A model generated the notes under the pieces. It saw only the letters and a list, made by a program, of their open reading frames with translations. It searched no databases and had not been told where the DNA came from. Both the position numbers and the translations under genes were made by a program. 64,000 nt of DNA, taken from assembly GCF_026017845.1 (NCBI RefSeq), contig NZ_CP100416.1, forward strand, positions 7,063,749 through 7,127,748. The letters are read 5' to 3'. This DNA comes from Amycolatopsis mediterranei (GTDB lineage: Bacteria > Actinomycetota > Actinomycetes > Mycobacteriales > Pseudonocardiaceae). This document shows positions 36,190 to 43,521 of the stretch, piece after piece. The first letter of the stretch is position 1. Each line of letters opens with the position of its first letter.

Positions 36190-37815
36190 TCACGCCGCGG
36201 GCTCCAGCGGCTCGCCGGAGAACGTCTCGATCAGAGCCGAGGCAAGCACCTCGGCCATCGCGGGCGGGACGGCGTTGCCCCAGCCGCGGACCTGCTTGCG
36301 CTTGGACTTCGCGACCTTCGGCGGCACCTTGTAGCCGGACGGGAAGCCCATCCCGGCGGCGATCTCGTGCGGTTCGAGCATCCGGAACGTGCACGCCTCC
36401 ACCGGCGGCGGCGCGGCGTGGTGGGTGCCAGTGCTGCCGAGGAGGCCGTAGCGGTCCCGGGTGGTCAGCGTTCCCACCGGGCGGTCGGTGGTCTGGGTGC
36501 CGCCGTTGCCGTAGTAGGCCACCAACAGGGCCAGCTCATCTCCGGCCGGCGGGCCTACCAGGCCGTGGTGGTTGCCCTGGGCCGAGACGGTGGGGATCGG
36601 CCCGGCGATGGGGTAGGCCGCGGTGGCGGAGCCGCCACCACGCTGCAGCGACACGAACGGCGGGACCACGACCGCGGTTTCACGGCGGCAGGTCTGCGTC
36701 CGCAACGGCATCTCGACCGTGGTGGCGGTGTCGACCCCGGCCCGCGCCGCACAGGACACGAGCAGCGGCGGGCACACCAGCCCGTCGGTCTCCCGGGTGG
36801 TGCGCGTCGGCAGCGGCACGGCAAGGCTCGTGGCGTGCTCGCGCCAAGTGCCGCCCGCGGGCGCCAGCAGCGCGCCGACGTGCCGGGCCAGCCCGGCCTC
36901 GATCCGGTCGATCGTGGATTCCTCCAGCGGGTCCGGTCGGCCCTTCTTGTCGACGCGTTCGCCGATGCGCTGCCCTGGGTCGAGACTCCAGTCGATGATC
37001 TCCGACGCCGGGAGCACGCCGGGTTCGATGATCCGCCGACGACAGGACCGGTGGGGGCAGCGGTAGACGTACTGGCCGTGCCGGATGCCGTAGACGCCCA
37101 TCTCGGTGCCGGGCACCGCGGCGGGCTTCTTGAACGCCTGCACCGCCGACACCATGACGTCGCAGTCGGGGCAGTAGGCACGGGGCCGCAACCACTTGTC
37201 CCAGTCCGGATCGCGGCCTAGCGCTTCCAGCCAGTAGGCGAGGAAGAACCGGTTGCGGGATTGGGCGACCTTCCCGAGTGTCGGGCCGGTGACGTGCATG
37301 GCGTTGAGGGCGATCAGGCGGGTGCGGTAGCCCTCCTCCTCGATCTCGCGGCGCCAGCGCTTGAACTGGTCCCACTTGACGACCTGGACCACGTTCTCCG
37401 TCACGCCCCCGAGCACCGGCCGGCCGCGCCGGTTCATCGCCTGCAGGTACCGCGGGACTTCCTCCATCAGCGCCCGGGCGCGGGCGACGCTGGGGTCGGT
37501 GGCGCGCGGCCCGGTCGCCGGGTCGAACAGGACGCCCTGGGTGCTCTGGTCGAAGTCGCGCTTCACGCCGCGGGCGTCGGTCCACGGCGGACACGACGGG
37601 GAGGCCCAGAAGAAGTCCACCCGCGGGAAGGTGCCGATGTCGGCCTTGGCGATGTCGCCCTCGTAGTGGTCCATGCCGGGGAAGTTCAGGGCGTGGGTGG
37701 CGATGGCGTCGGGGTTGTGGTTGGCCCCGAGGACGCCGCGGGTGCCCGGGACGGCGAGCACGCCGGTGGTGTCGCCGCCGAACCCGGCGAACTCGTGGTA
37801 GGTGGTGTAGGTCAT
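36190..37815 (-). CDS. DNA cytosine-5 methyltransferase
   Basis: The 541-residue protein has the order of C5 methyltransferase motifs: EFAGFGGDTTGVLA for motif I, the catalytic cysteine in ASPSCPPWTDARG (motif IV, with the proline before Cys changed to serine), TENVVQVVKWDQF (motif VI, ENV) and a C-terminal motif IX/X region, EPHEIAAGMGFPSGYKV with RGWGNAVPPAMAEVLASAL. A CxxC zinc-like insert (CPDCD, CPHRSCRR) is unusual. No restriction enzyme is next to it; it may protect the element or mark it. The ATG has GGAGGAG upstream. Confidence 0.9.
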   Translation of the reverse strand: MTYTTYHEFAGFGGDTTGVLAVPGTRGVLGANHNPDAIATHALNFPGMDHYEGDIAKADIGTFPRVDFFWASPSCPPWTDARGVKRDFDQSTQGVLFDPATGPRATDPSVARARALMEEVPRYLQAMNRRGRPVLGGVTENVVQVVKWDQFKRWRREIEEEGYRTRLIALNAMHVTGPTLGKVAQSRNRFFLAYWLEALGRDPDWDKWLRPRAYCPDCDVMVSAVQAFKKPAAVPGTEMGVYGIRHGQYVYRCPHRSCRRRIIEPGVLPASEIIDWSLDPGQRIGERVDKKGRPDPLEESTIDRIEAGLARHVGALLAPAGGTWREHATSLAVPLPTRTTRETDGLVCPPLLVSCAARAGVDTATTVEMPLRTQTCRRETAVVVPPFVSLQRGGGSATAAYPIAGPIPTVSAQGNHHGLVGPPAGDELALLVAYYGNGGTQTTDRPVGTLTTRDRYGLLGSTGTHHAAPPPVEACTFRMLEPHEIAAGMGFPSGYKVPPKVAKSKRKQVRGWGNAVPPAMAEVLASALIETFSGEPLEPAA

Positions 37816-38162
37816 CGGCCGTTCTCCTCCATGGCGTCGGTGATCTGGTGGTGGGTCATGGCGTCGGCGGCGTCCGGGTTGGCGATGACCCAGGCGGCGA
37901 TCTGCTGGGCGCGGATGAGGCCGCGCAGCCCGGGCCGGGCCAGCCAGCGGCCGTGGTCGATCGGCCAGCCGCCGTATCCGGACACGACCTCGTCGGCCGG
38001 CGGGTAGATGCGGTGCAGGTGCCATTCGTCGGTGCCGGACCAGCCGGACTTGCCGCGATGGGCCGAGTGAGTGATCAGCGCCCACCGGGCGCCGCAGTAC
38101 TCGGTGACGTACGCGCCCTGTTTGGCGGTCCAGGTCAGCGGGGCGGGGTCGTTGTGGGGCAT
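37812..38162 (-). CDS. AICE hypothetical protein, 116 residues
   Basis: The 116-residue product (MPHNDPAPLTWTAKQGAYV) has a compact first half rich in tryptophan and histidine and a second helical half ending MTHHQITDAMEEN. The methyltransferase start codon overlaps its stop (ATGA), so it is the preceding cistron. I do not recognise a domain. The overlap and good codon use support a real gene. Confidence 0.65.
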   Translation of the reverse strand: MPHNDPAPLTWTAKQGAYVTEYCGARWALITHSAHRGKSGWSGTDEWHLHRIYPPADEVVSGYGGWPIDHGRWLARPGLRGLIRAQQIAAWVIANPDAADAMTHHQITDAMEENGR

Positions 38163-38659
38163 GGTGTTTGGCTCGCTTCCAGGAGTGCGGCGTGTTGGGC
38201 CGCGGTGAGGGTGGGTTCGCCGATCAGGTAGTCGTGCAGGTAGGAATCCGCCGGGAGCCCGGCGGTGTAGAGGCAGGCTTCGCAAGTGCGGTGTGCCCTG
38301 GGCAGCTCGGCCCACCCGGTCTCGCCGCACTCGCGGCAGGTGCGGCGGGCGGCCATCGCCTTGGCCAGCGCGGCGGCGCGGGCGGAGGTCATCGGCCGGA
38401 CGGGTTTGGCTTCGGCGATGAGGTACAGGTTCGCGTACACGAGCTTGGCGGCCTTGTGGCAGCGGAAGTACAAGAACGCCACCGGGTCCTGCCCGCCCGG
38501 CCGCATGTTCTCCGCCCGCAGCTGGCGGCGGGTAGCCAGCAGGTGTCGCGGTGCGATGTTGTACGACAGCAGCGGTTTGCCGTGCCACCGGCCGCGGGTG
38601 AACTCCAGATCCTGTGACCAGGGCACCGCGGCCAACACCCACGGATTGCGTGGTGCCAT
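38135..38659 (-). CDS. RRQRL-type zinc-binding protein of AICEs
   Basis: The 174-residue protein contains RRQLRAENMRPGGQDP, close to the RRQRL motif that names a family of actinobacterial element proteins, and a zinc ribbon CRECGETGW and CEACLYTAGL. The middle, FLYFRCHKAAKLVYANLYLI, is conserved-looking. Function unknown. Start is set by GGAGG upstream. Its stop lies inside the next gene's first codons (28-base overlap), typical of tightly packed AICE genes. Confidence 0.8.
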   Translation of the reverse strand: MAPRNPWVLAAVPWSQDLEFTRGRWHGKPLLSYNIAPRHLLATRRQLRAENMRPGGQDPVAFLYFRCHKAAKLVYANLYLIAEAKPVRPMTSARAAALAKAMAARRTCRECGETGWAELPRAHRTCEACLYTAGLPADSYLHDYLIGEPTLTAAQHAALLEASQTPCPTTTPPR

Positions 38660-38689
38660 GGGTCATCACCTCCGTCACCGGTCGCGGGG

Positions 38690-39580
38690 TCAGGTCGTGC
38701 ACCAGCCGGAGTCGCAGCTGCCGTCGCTCTCGTCGAAGGGCAGCAGTTGCGTGCCGGGGTCGACGGCCTCGCGCAGCGGCCGGCCGTAGCGGGTGAGGTA
38801 GACGGGGTCCTTGCCAAGCACCGCGCGACGCTCGTTGAGTACGTCCTCCAGCGCGCAGGACCGGGCGAACAAGTCGGGTTCCTCGGCCCGCATTGCGGCC
38901 CAGGTCGAGAGGCGGTGGAACGGGCAGAACCAGCACGAGGACTTCGGCGGCACGGGCAGCCGGGTGAAGCCGGTGCGCAGCAGTTGGCGCCGCACGTCCG
39001 GGTGCTGGTCGGCGACGGTGGCGCGGGCGCGCTCGGTCATGGCCGTCGACAGCGGCTGCGCGGCGATAAGGGTGGCGCACTCGGTGCGGCGCATCCCGAG
39101 ATCCAGCAGCGGATACACGATCCGTTCGTGCGGCTCGACCCGGCGGGTGTTGGCGCGGTGGATCTCCTCCAGGCTGATCCCGATCGCGACGGTGGCAGGC
39201 GTGTCGGCAGTGGCGCCGTGGGCTTTGAGCCACTTGCCGATCACGCGGATCTTGAAGTCCGCGGTGCAGTTGCGAGTGCCGGGTGCGCCGTTCGACATCC
39301 GTACCGGGATCGGCAGCGACCGTGACCCCGGCTTGATCAGCCGCCCGAACAGGGTCTCCGTGCTGCCGTCGCGGCGGTGCCGGTTCAGCGTGGTCACGGT
39401 GAGGCCGTGCTCGGCCGCCCACGGGGTGGCGATGTCGCGGACGTAGGCCAGGGTTCCCGGGTGCTCGGAGTCGTCGCCGACGTTGGCGAACAGCACCGCA
39501 TCCAAGTCCAGTTGGCCGGTGGCGGCCAGCACCAGCAGCGCGGTCGACTGCTGGCCGCCGCCGTAGGACAGGCACCGCAT
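38690..39580 (-). CDS. PP-loop ATPase of the PAPS reductase/DndC-like family
   Basis: The 296-residue protein opens with an ATP-pyrophosphatase loop, SYGGGQQSTALLVLAA, and carries cysteines in RNCTADFKI and SSCWFCPFHR that resemble the iron-sulphur or substrate cysteines of PAPS-reductase-like phage proteins. Such enzymes adenylate sulphate, thiols or nucleic acids; DndC in DNA phosphorothioation belongs here. Its neighbours are a DNA methyltransferase and a MazG-like protein, suggesting DNA or nucleotide modification. ATG overlaps the upstream stop (TGATG). Confidence 0.75.
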   Translation of the reverse strand: MRCLSYGGGQQSTALLVLAATGQLDLDAVLFANVGDDSEHPGTLAYVRDIATPWAAEHGLTVTTLNRHRRDGSTETLFGRLIKPGSRSLPIPVRMSNGAPGTRNCTADFKIRVIGKWLKAHGATADTPATVAIGISLEEIHRANTRRVEPHERIVYPLLDLGMRRTECATLIAAQPLSTAMTERARATVADQHPDVRRQLLRTGFTRLPVPPKSSCWFCPFHRLSTWAAMRAEEPDLFARSCALEDVLNERRAVLGKDPVYLTRYGRPLREAVDPGTQLLPFDESDGSCDSGWCTT

Positions 39581-39951
39581 CACGCACGTCCCGTCTGTCG
39601 GGCGCGGCGGTCGATGGCCTCGATCCAGCACACGGCGGTGGCGGCGACCTGGACCAGCTCGGCACGCAGCGCTGCGGGGTCGTCCTCGGCCAGGGCCCCG
39701 AAGAACTCTTCGGAGAGGATTTCCAGCCAGGTCAGCGTTCCGGCCTTGGCGGATGACTCGACCTGGTGGCGGGCGTCGAAGGCGGCGTCGGCGGCGTCCA
39801 GCATCCGGCGGATGCTCAGCGGGACGTCCGGGCCGGTGCCGTCGGGGTGGTTCTGCTGGCCCCACTTGGCGTCCTGGTGGGCTCGTTCGGCGGAGACCTC
39901 AGCCAGCACGGTGAACGTCTGCGAGGCGACGGGGTGGGCGGTGGTGGTCAT
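39580..39951 (-). CDS. MazG-like nucleotide pyrophosphohydrolase
   Basis: The 123-residue helical protein carries the phage-type MazG pattern ERAHQDAKWGQQNHPDGTG, followed by acidic helices (LEILSEEFFGALAEDD and ELVQVAATAVCWIEAID) that bind magnesium in all-alpha NTP pyrophosphatases. It would clean or reshape the nucleotide pool during element replication. It is coupled to the PP-loop gene downstream. Confidence 0.78.
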   Translation of the reverse strand: MTTTAHPVASQTFTVLAEVSAERAHQDAKWGQQNHPDGTGPDVPLSIRRMLDAADAAFDARHQVESSAKAGTLTWLEILSEEFFGALAEDDPAALRAELVQVAATAVCWIEAIDRRARQTGRA

Positions 39952-39985
39952 GGCGCAAGCTCGCTTTCGGGAGGCAGGTATGGGA

Positions 39986-40014
39986 AGGGCCGGGCACGCG
40001 TGGTGCCCGGCCCT
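39986..40014 (-). terminator. Hairpin terminator in the AICE
   Basis: AGGGCCGGGCAC pairs perfectly with positions 40003-40014 around a five-base loop. It separates the 57-residue gene from the MazG-like gene on the minus strand. Confidence 0.8.
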
Positions 40015-40044
40015 CGTCTGGTGTCCGGTGTGGTCGGTGGTGGG

Positions 40045-40218
40045 TCAGGTGCCGGGCAGCGGGTCGGCCGGCGGGTTGGCGTCGACGTACACGCGGCCGA
40101 GCTGCGAGTCACCGCGGTTGGGGCGGAAGTCGGAGACCTCCAGCACGTCGAAGGCCAGGCGCAGCACCTTGACCGCGTCGTCGGTTTCGGCGCGGGTGCC
40201 CATGATGCGGATCTTCAT
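40045..40218 (-). CDS. Small AICE protein (DUF3970-like), 57 residues
   Basis: The short frame MKIRIMGTRAETDDAVKVLR ends VYVDANPPADPLPGT. A beta-alpha-beta-like layout, an RPNRGDS turn and the conserved VYV strand resemble the DUF3970 family found in actinomycete elements. AGGAAGGAAC upstream is a usable ribosome site. Last gene before the hairpin at 39986. Confidence 0.7.
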   Translation of the reverse strand: MKIRIMGTRAETDDAVKVLRLAFDVLEVSDFRPNRGDSQLGRVYVDANPPADPLPGT

Positions 40219-40249
40219 CGGTGGCGGTGTTCCTTCCTGGTGGGTGGTG

Positions 40250-41206
40250 TCAGGCGGCGCGGCCGGGGCCACGCCGGTTGATGCGGCGGGGGTTGTCTTC
40301 CCCGGCTGCGAGTGAGGTGGCAATGACGCCGGTGTCCTTGGCCCACGAGGCCGGGGTGTTCCAGGCGGCCACCGCGGTCTCCAGTTCGGCCCGGGCGTGC
40401 TCGCGGTCGAGCACTTCGGCCCCGACCAGTTGGCCGAGGGCATAGGCGGCGGTGGAGAGGACCTTGTTCCGTCGCCCTGGTGGCTCGCTGGCGACGCGGT
40501 CGCACTCGGCCCGCACCGCGCGAGCGGTATAGGCATCCGGTGCGGCTACGGGCTTCTCAGGACGCCCTGAGATGGCCGCAGAAGCGCGTTCGACGTTGGC
40601 TTGGACCAACCACCCCGGCAGTTCCACCGGGTCGGTGTCGTCGATCAGCTCGTACGCGCCGTTCAGCAGCACGCAGCCGGGGGCGAGGCCGTAGGTGCCC
40701 CAGCCGCGGCTGTCGATATTGGTGGCGATGTGCTTGACCGTGCCGCGCAACAGCGTGCCGGGCGGAGCGGTGAACCACAGCTGCCGCCCGCCGGAAGGGG
40801 TGGCGAGAGTGAAAGTGTCCGGCAGCGGCCCGCCCCGCTGCCCGGCCAGCGCCTGCAGCTGGGTCCAGCCATCGGGATCGTGCTCCCCCCGGGCGGGGGG
40901 CTGCCCGGGCCGGGCAGCCTTGGGGATGTCGCAATCGAGGATGAACAGCCCGGACGGGCCGGGGTAGACGGCGATGTTGTAGGGCACGCCGTCCGACCAC
41001 CGCGCCGCCACCCGCTCCACATCGGAGGTGGCCAGCGATTCGGGGGTGACGTGCCCGTCGGCGCAGACCCCGCCACCGCGGCAGTGCTCCTGCCGGTGCC
41101 ACAGCGCGGCTTTCGTGCCCGGGCGGCACGGGAACACCTTCCACCCCCTGCCAGCCATCTCCATCGCCGCCGCGCGCAGTGCCGCGCTCTGCGCCGAACT
41201 GGTCAT
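40250..41206 (-). CDS. Bifunctional DNA primase/polymerase (prim-pol)
   Basis: The 318-residue protein has the prim-pol pattern: GWKVFPCRPGTKAAL near the N-terminus, then VERVAARWSDGVPYNIAVYPG and the catalytic-type acidic FILDCDIP, followed by PSGGRQLWFTAPPG and IDSRGWGTYGLAPG. These AEP enzymes prime and copy plasmid DNA. Paired with the separate DUF3631 ATPase and SSB it forms the element's replication kit, in place of the RepSA initiator of pSAM2. The ATG after AAGGAGATCAGC overlaps the preceding gene (ATGA). Confidence 0.9.
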   Translation of the reverse strand: MTSSAQSAALRAAAMEMAGRGWKVFPCRPGTKAALWHRQEHCRGGGVCADGHVTPESLATSDVERVAARWSDGVPYNIAVYPGPSGLFILDCDIPKAARPGQPPARGEHDPDGWTQLQALAGQRGGPLPDTFTLATPSGGRQLWFTAPPGTLLRGTVKHIATNIDSRGWGTYGLAPGCVLLNGAYELIDDTDPVELPGWLVQANVERASAAISGRPEKPVAAPDAYTARAVRAECDRVASEPPGRRNKVLSTAAYALGQLVGAEVLDREHARAELETAVAAWNTPASWAKDTGVIATSLAAGEDNPRRINRRGPGRAA

Positions 41207-41499
41207 GTGCTGATCTCCTTTCGCCAGTGGGGTTCGCGGTCCCACGCCGCGACGTCGTGCAGGTGCACCCCGAATCGCCGCGCCAGCCCATCGGCAACTC
41301 GATCCAGGCCGGTGAGGGGCAGGCGGGAGGCGGTGAGGGCGGCGGCGAGCGGGAGGTAGGTGGCCGAGGCGTAGAACTCGCGGGCGTTCCACGCCCCGGC
41401 GATCACCCGCCCGGCCCGCCGCGCGGCGTCGTCGTCGATGCCCGCCGCGGTGAGCCAGGCGGCGATGTCGGTGGCCCGGTACTTCGCCTTCTCGGCCAT
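41203..41499 (-). CDS. AICE hypothetical protein, 98 residues
   Basis: A small helical protein (MAEKAKYRATDIAAWLTAAG) with repeated alanine-rich helices. Its stop overlaps the prim-pol start (TGA in ATGA), which supports it. No known domain recognised. Could be a replication accessory. Confidence 0.6.
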   Translation of the reverse strand: MAEKAKYRATDIAAWLTAAGIDDDAARRAGRVIAGAWNAREFYASATYLPLAAALTASRLPLTGLDRVADGLARRFGVHLHDVAAWDREPHWRKEIST

Positions 41500-41514
41500 A
41501 GCCGGGCACCTCGG

Positions 41515-41988
41515 TTAGAACGGCGGCTCGTCGGAGAACCCGCCCGCCGACCCCGTGGCCGGCGGCGCCGTCCACGGGTCCCGCGCCCCACCCCCGCCGC
41601 CGCTGGTGTGCTCGCCGCCCGTGCGGTCGGGACGTGCCGACTTGGCCGGGTGCCACAGCAGCGACAGCGCGGCTTCGCGGACCTGCACGTCGAAGCCGTA
41701 GCGCTTCTCGCCGGTGTTCTTGTCCTGCCACTCCGACTGCTTGAGTTCGCCCACGATCAGCAGCCGGTCGCCCTTGCGGGCGTCGGCGACGTTCTCGGCC
41801 TGGCGGCGCCACACGGTGCAGCGCAGGAACGTCGCGCCCATGTCCCGCCACTCCCCGGATTCCTTGTCCAGGCGCCGATCGTTGGCCACGAGGGTGAACG
41901 AGCACACCCCCGCTCCGGAGGGGGTGAAGCGCATCTCCGGATCCGCCGTCAGCGTTCCGGCCATCGTGATCTCCGGCAATCCAGCCAT
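41515..41988 (-). CDS. ssb: Single-stranded DNA-binding protein (element copy)
   Basis: The OB-fold begins MAGLPEITMAGTLTADPEMR, continues GVCSFTLVANDRR and FLRCTVWRRQAENVADARKGDRLLIVGELKQ, and ends with a Gly-rich linker and the acidic tip FSDEPPF that contacts partner enzymes. The 157-residue length is normal. The start has CGGAGAAAG upstream; a longer frame exists but lacks this. It belongs to the replication block. Confidence 0.9.
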   Translation of the reverse strand: MAGLPEITMAGTLTADPEMRFTPSGAGVCSFTLVANDRRLDKESGEWRDMGATFLRCTVWRRQAENVADARKGDRLLIVGELKQSEWQDKNTGEKRYGFDVQVREAALSLLWHPAKSARPDRTGGEHTSGGGGGARDPWTAPPATGSAGGFSDEPPF

Positions 41989-42025
41989 GATCTTTCTCCG
42001 ATTCCTGTTGGTGGGCAGGCACGAA

Positions 42026-42060
42026 CGCGCCCCCAGCCCGGGATGGGTCGGGGGCGTGCG
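42026..42060 (-). terminator. Hairpin upstream of ssb
   Basis: CGCCCCCAGCCC and GGGTCGGGGGCG face each other with a two-base mismatch around a five-base loop. It lies between the small genes at 42155 and the ssb start on the minus strand. Confidence 0.55.
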
Positions 42061-42154
42061 CGTCCGCACCTGGTGGCGCGTCGGTGGTGGGTTCTGCTGG
42101 CAGGGGGTCCGGGTCAGCAGTGGTTGAGCACGGTGGTGACGGTGCGGGTGATCG

Positions 42155-42259
42155 TCACTTGTTTCGATCCTTCTGCGCGGCTTCGCGCTGCTTGCGCTGG
42201 ATTTCCTCCTGCTGGCGCTGCAGCTCGCGGTGCCAGGCCCCGGAGTCGTTGGTGCTCAC
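42155..42259 (-). CDS. Very small AICE protein, 34 residues
   Basis: GTG overlaps the stop of the next gene upstream (GTGA), then the frame reads VSTNDSGAWHRELQRQQ and continues QEEIQRKQREAAQKDRNK to a TGA. It is almost wholly a charged helix rich in Gln, Lys and Arg. The start-stop overlap argues for a real gene. Confidence 0.55.
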   Translation of the reverse strand: MSTNDSGAWHRELQRQQEEIQRKQREAAQKDRNK

Positions 42260-42642
42260 GCGGCCACCCCCATCACGGTCAGGGCGTGGGCGGCGTCGCG
42301 GGTGGCGCGGGCGCGGGTCTGGTCGGCGGCCCGCCAGATCACCACCGGGAAGGCGCCGTCCTCGCCCGGCCCGGCCGGGCGGAGCACGGGATCGCCGGGC
42401 TTGCCGGGGTGGGTGTAGGCGAACCAGCGCAGCCGGAAGGTTTGCGCGTCGGCCCGGTCCGGGGCGGGCAGCTGCAGTCCCGGCGCGGCGGCGCGGATCA
42501 TCGCCGCCGCGACCGCGGGGCGGGTGACACCGACGGCGACGATCGCGCCGGAGGGGTCGGTGAGCACGGTCGGGGTGTGCACGCGCAGGCAGGCGTACAT
42601 GTCGGTGGCGGCGGGGTCGGGGGCAGGCAGAAATTCGGGCAT
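42256..42642 (-). CDS. AICE hypothetical protein, 128 residues
   Basis: The product (MPEFLPAPDPAATDMYACLR) has alternating beta strands (HTPTVLTDPSGAIVAVGV) and a helix; it lacks a recognised domain. ATG follows AAAGGACGG. It is coupled to the 34-residue gene below it. Function unknown. Confidence 0.6.
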   Translation of the reverse strand: MPEFLPAPDPAATDMYACLRVHTPTVLTDPSGAIVAVGVTRPAVAAAMIRAAAPGLQLPAPDRADAQTFRLRWFAYTHPGKPGDPVLRPAGPGEDGAFPVVIWRAADQTRARATRDAAHALTVMGVAA

Positions 42643-42687
42643 GACAGCGGAACCGTCCTTTCGGAACAGAGGCAGCGGGGGTGGCGT

Positions 42688-42733
42688 CGCCGGGCCGCGC
42701 AGGGCATCAGGTGGCCGGCCGCGCGGCCCGGCG
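42688..42733 (-). terminator. Strong hairpin between two AICE genes
   Basis: A perfect 13-bp stem (CGCCGGGCCGCGC) encloses a 20-base loop, between the metalloprotease-like gene and the 128-residue gene. Four or more such hairpins punctuate this operon. Confidence 0.75.
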
Positions 42734-42777
42734 AAGAACAGCAGCGGCGGGGCCCAGCAACGTGGCAGAGCCGGGGA

Positions 42778-43224
42778 TCAGAGGGTGATCCGGCCGCGTT
42801 TCACGAGGGCCGGTGCGGCGTGCTGGATCTGTGCCCAGTGGCGGTTCACGGCCGCGCGGGCACTCGCGCGGACGGACCGCTCGGTGAGGCTCTGGCGGTA
42901 TTCCCGGTGCATGAGCCGTTGAATGGAGCGGAAAGCGCGGATGTCGTGGCTGCTGTTGCCGCGGCTGGCTTTGCCGAGCCGGTGTTCCCGGAGCCAGCGG
43001 TCTTCGGCCTCGAACCCGGCCCACAGTCCGACCGCTTCGGCGATCAGCTGCGGCGGGTGGCCGCTGGGGTTGTGGGTCCGTACGTGGCCGCCGCGGGGCG
43101 TGAAGGTGATCGAAAGGATCTGGAGCCCGCCGTCACTCCAGGCCCACGCGTGGCCCAGTTCGTGCGCAGCGATGGCCAGGTGCGCCGGGTTGTCGGGGTC
43201 GCCGGCGGAGGTGAACAAGCCCAT
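42778..43224 (-). CDS. Putative zinc metalloprotease-like protein (HExxH)
   Basis: The 148-residue protein contains AIAAHELGHAWAW, a zinc-protease HExxH helix, near residue 23, and E in a later helix (LIAEAVGLWAGFEAEDRW) that could be the third ligand, an M41-like arrangement. It is small, with no signal peptide. The ATG after GGAAGGACTCCTC is preferred over a TTG five codons upstream. Probably cytosolic; the role in the element is unknown. Confidence 0.65.
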   Translation of the reverse strand: MGLFTSAGDPDNPAHLAIAAHELGHAWAWSDGGLQILSITFTPRGGHVRTHNPSGHPPQLIAEAVGLWAGFEAEDRWLREHRLGKASRGNSSHDIRAFRSIQRLMHREYRQSLTERSVRASARAAVNRHWAQIQHAAPALVKRGRITL

Positions 43225-43285
43225 GAGGAGTCCTTCCAAGGTGACGTCGTCGGGTCGTGGGCGGAAAGCGCACGAGAGACAAGTT

Positions 43286-43304
43286 CGACTACTTTGCGTA
43301 GTCG
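43286..43304. promoter_or_regulatory. Inverted repeat upstream of the metalloprotease-like gene
   Basis: CGACTAC and GTAGTCG flank a five-base spacer, 62 bases before the minus-strand start codon. The 296-base gap 43225-43521 holds this palindrome and the traB-side hairpin; otherwise nothing coding. Confidence 0.5.
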
Positions 43305-43463
43305 CAGTGAGGTGCGCGGCGTCGTGTCACGCGGGTGAATCGACGGGTGAGCGAGCGGGTGAGGCGTGGCGAGGGAGGTGGATTTCCACCTCCGGGCTCA
43401 CCTCAGCTCCTCACCTAGGCTGATCAGCGCAGATGGGCGATCAGGTGGAAAAGGTGAGCAGGT

Positions 43464-43490
43464 GAACCGGCCCCGTAAAGGGGCCGGTTC
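43464..43490 (-). terminator. Terminator after the FtsK/TraB gene
   Basis: GAACCGGCCCC pairs with GGGGCCGGTTC around the loop GTAAA, an 11-bp stem 32 bases beyond the translocase stop codon on its own strand. Confidence 0.8.
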
Positions 43491-43521
43491 ACCGGGGTTT
43501 TCGCGTCTGCCCGGGGGTGGG

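Noticed and set aside
41179..43338. Plus-strand frame of 719 residues in the AICE
   Set aside because: Covers several well-supported minus-strand genes and has no recognisable domain.
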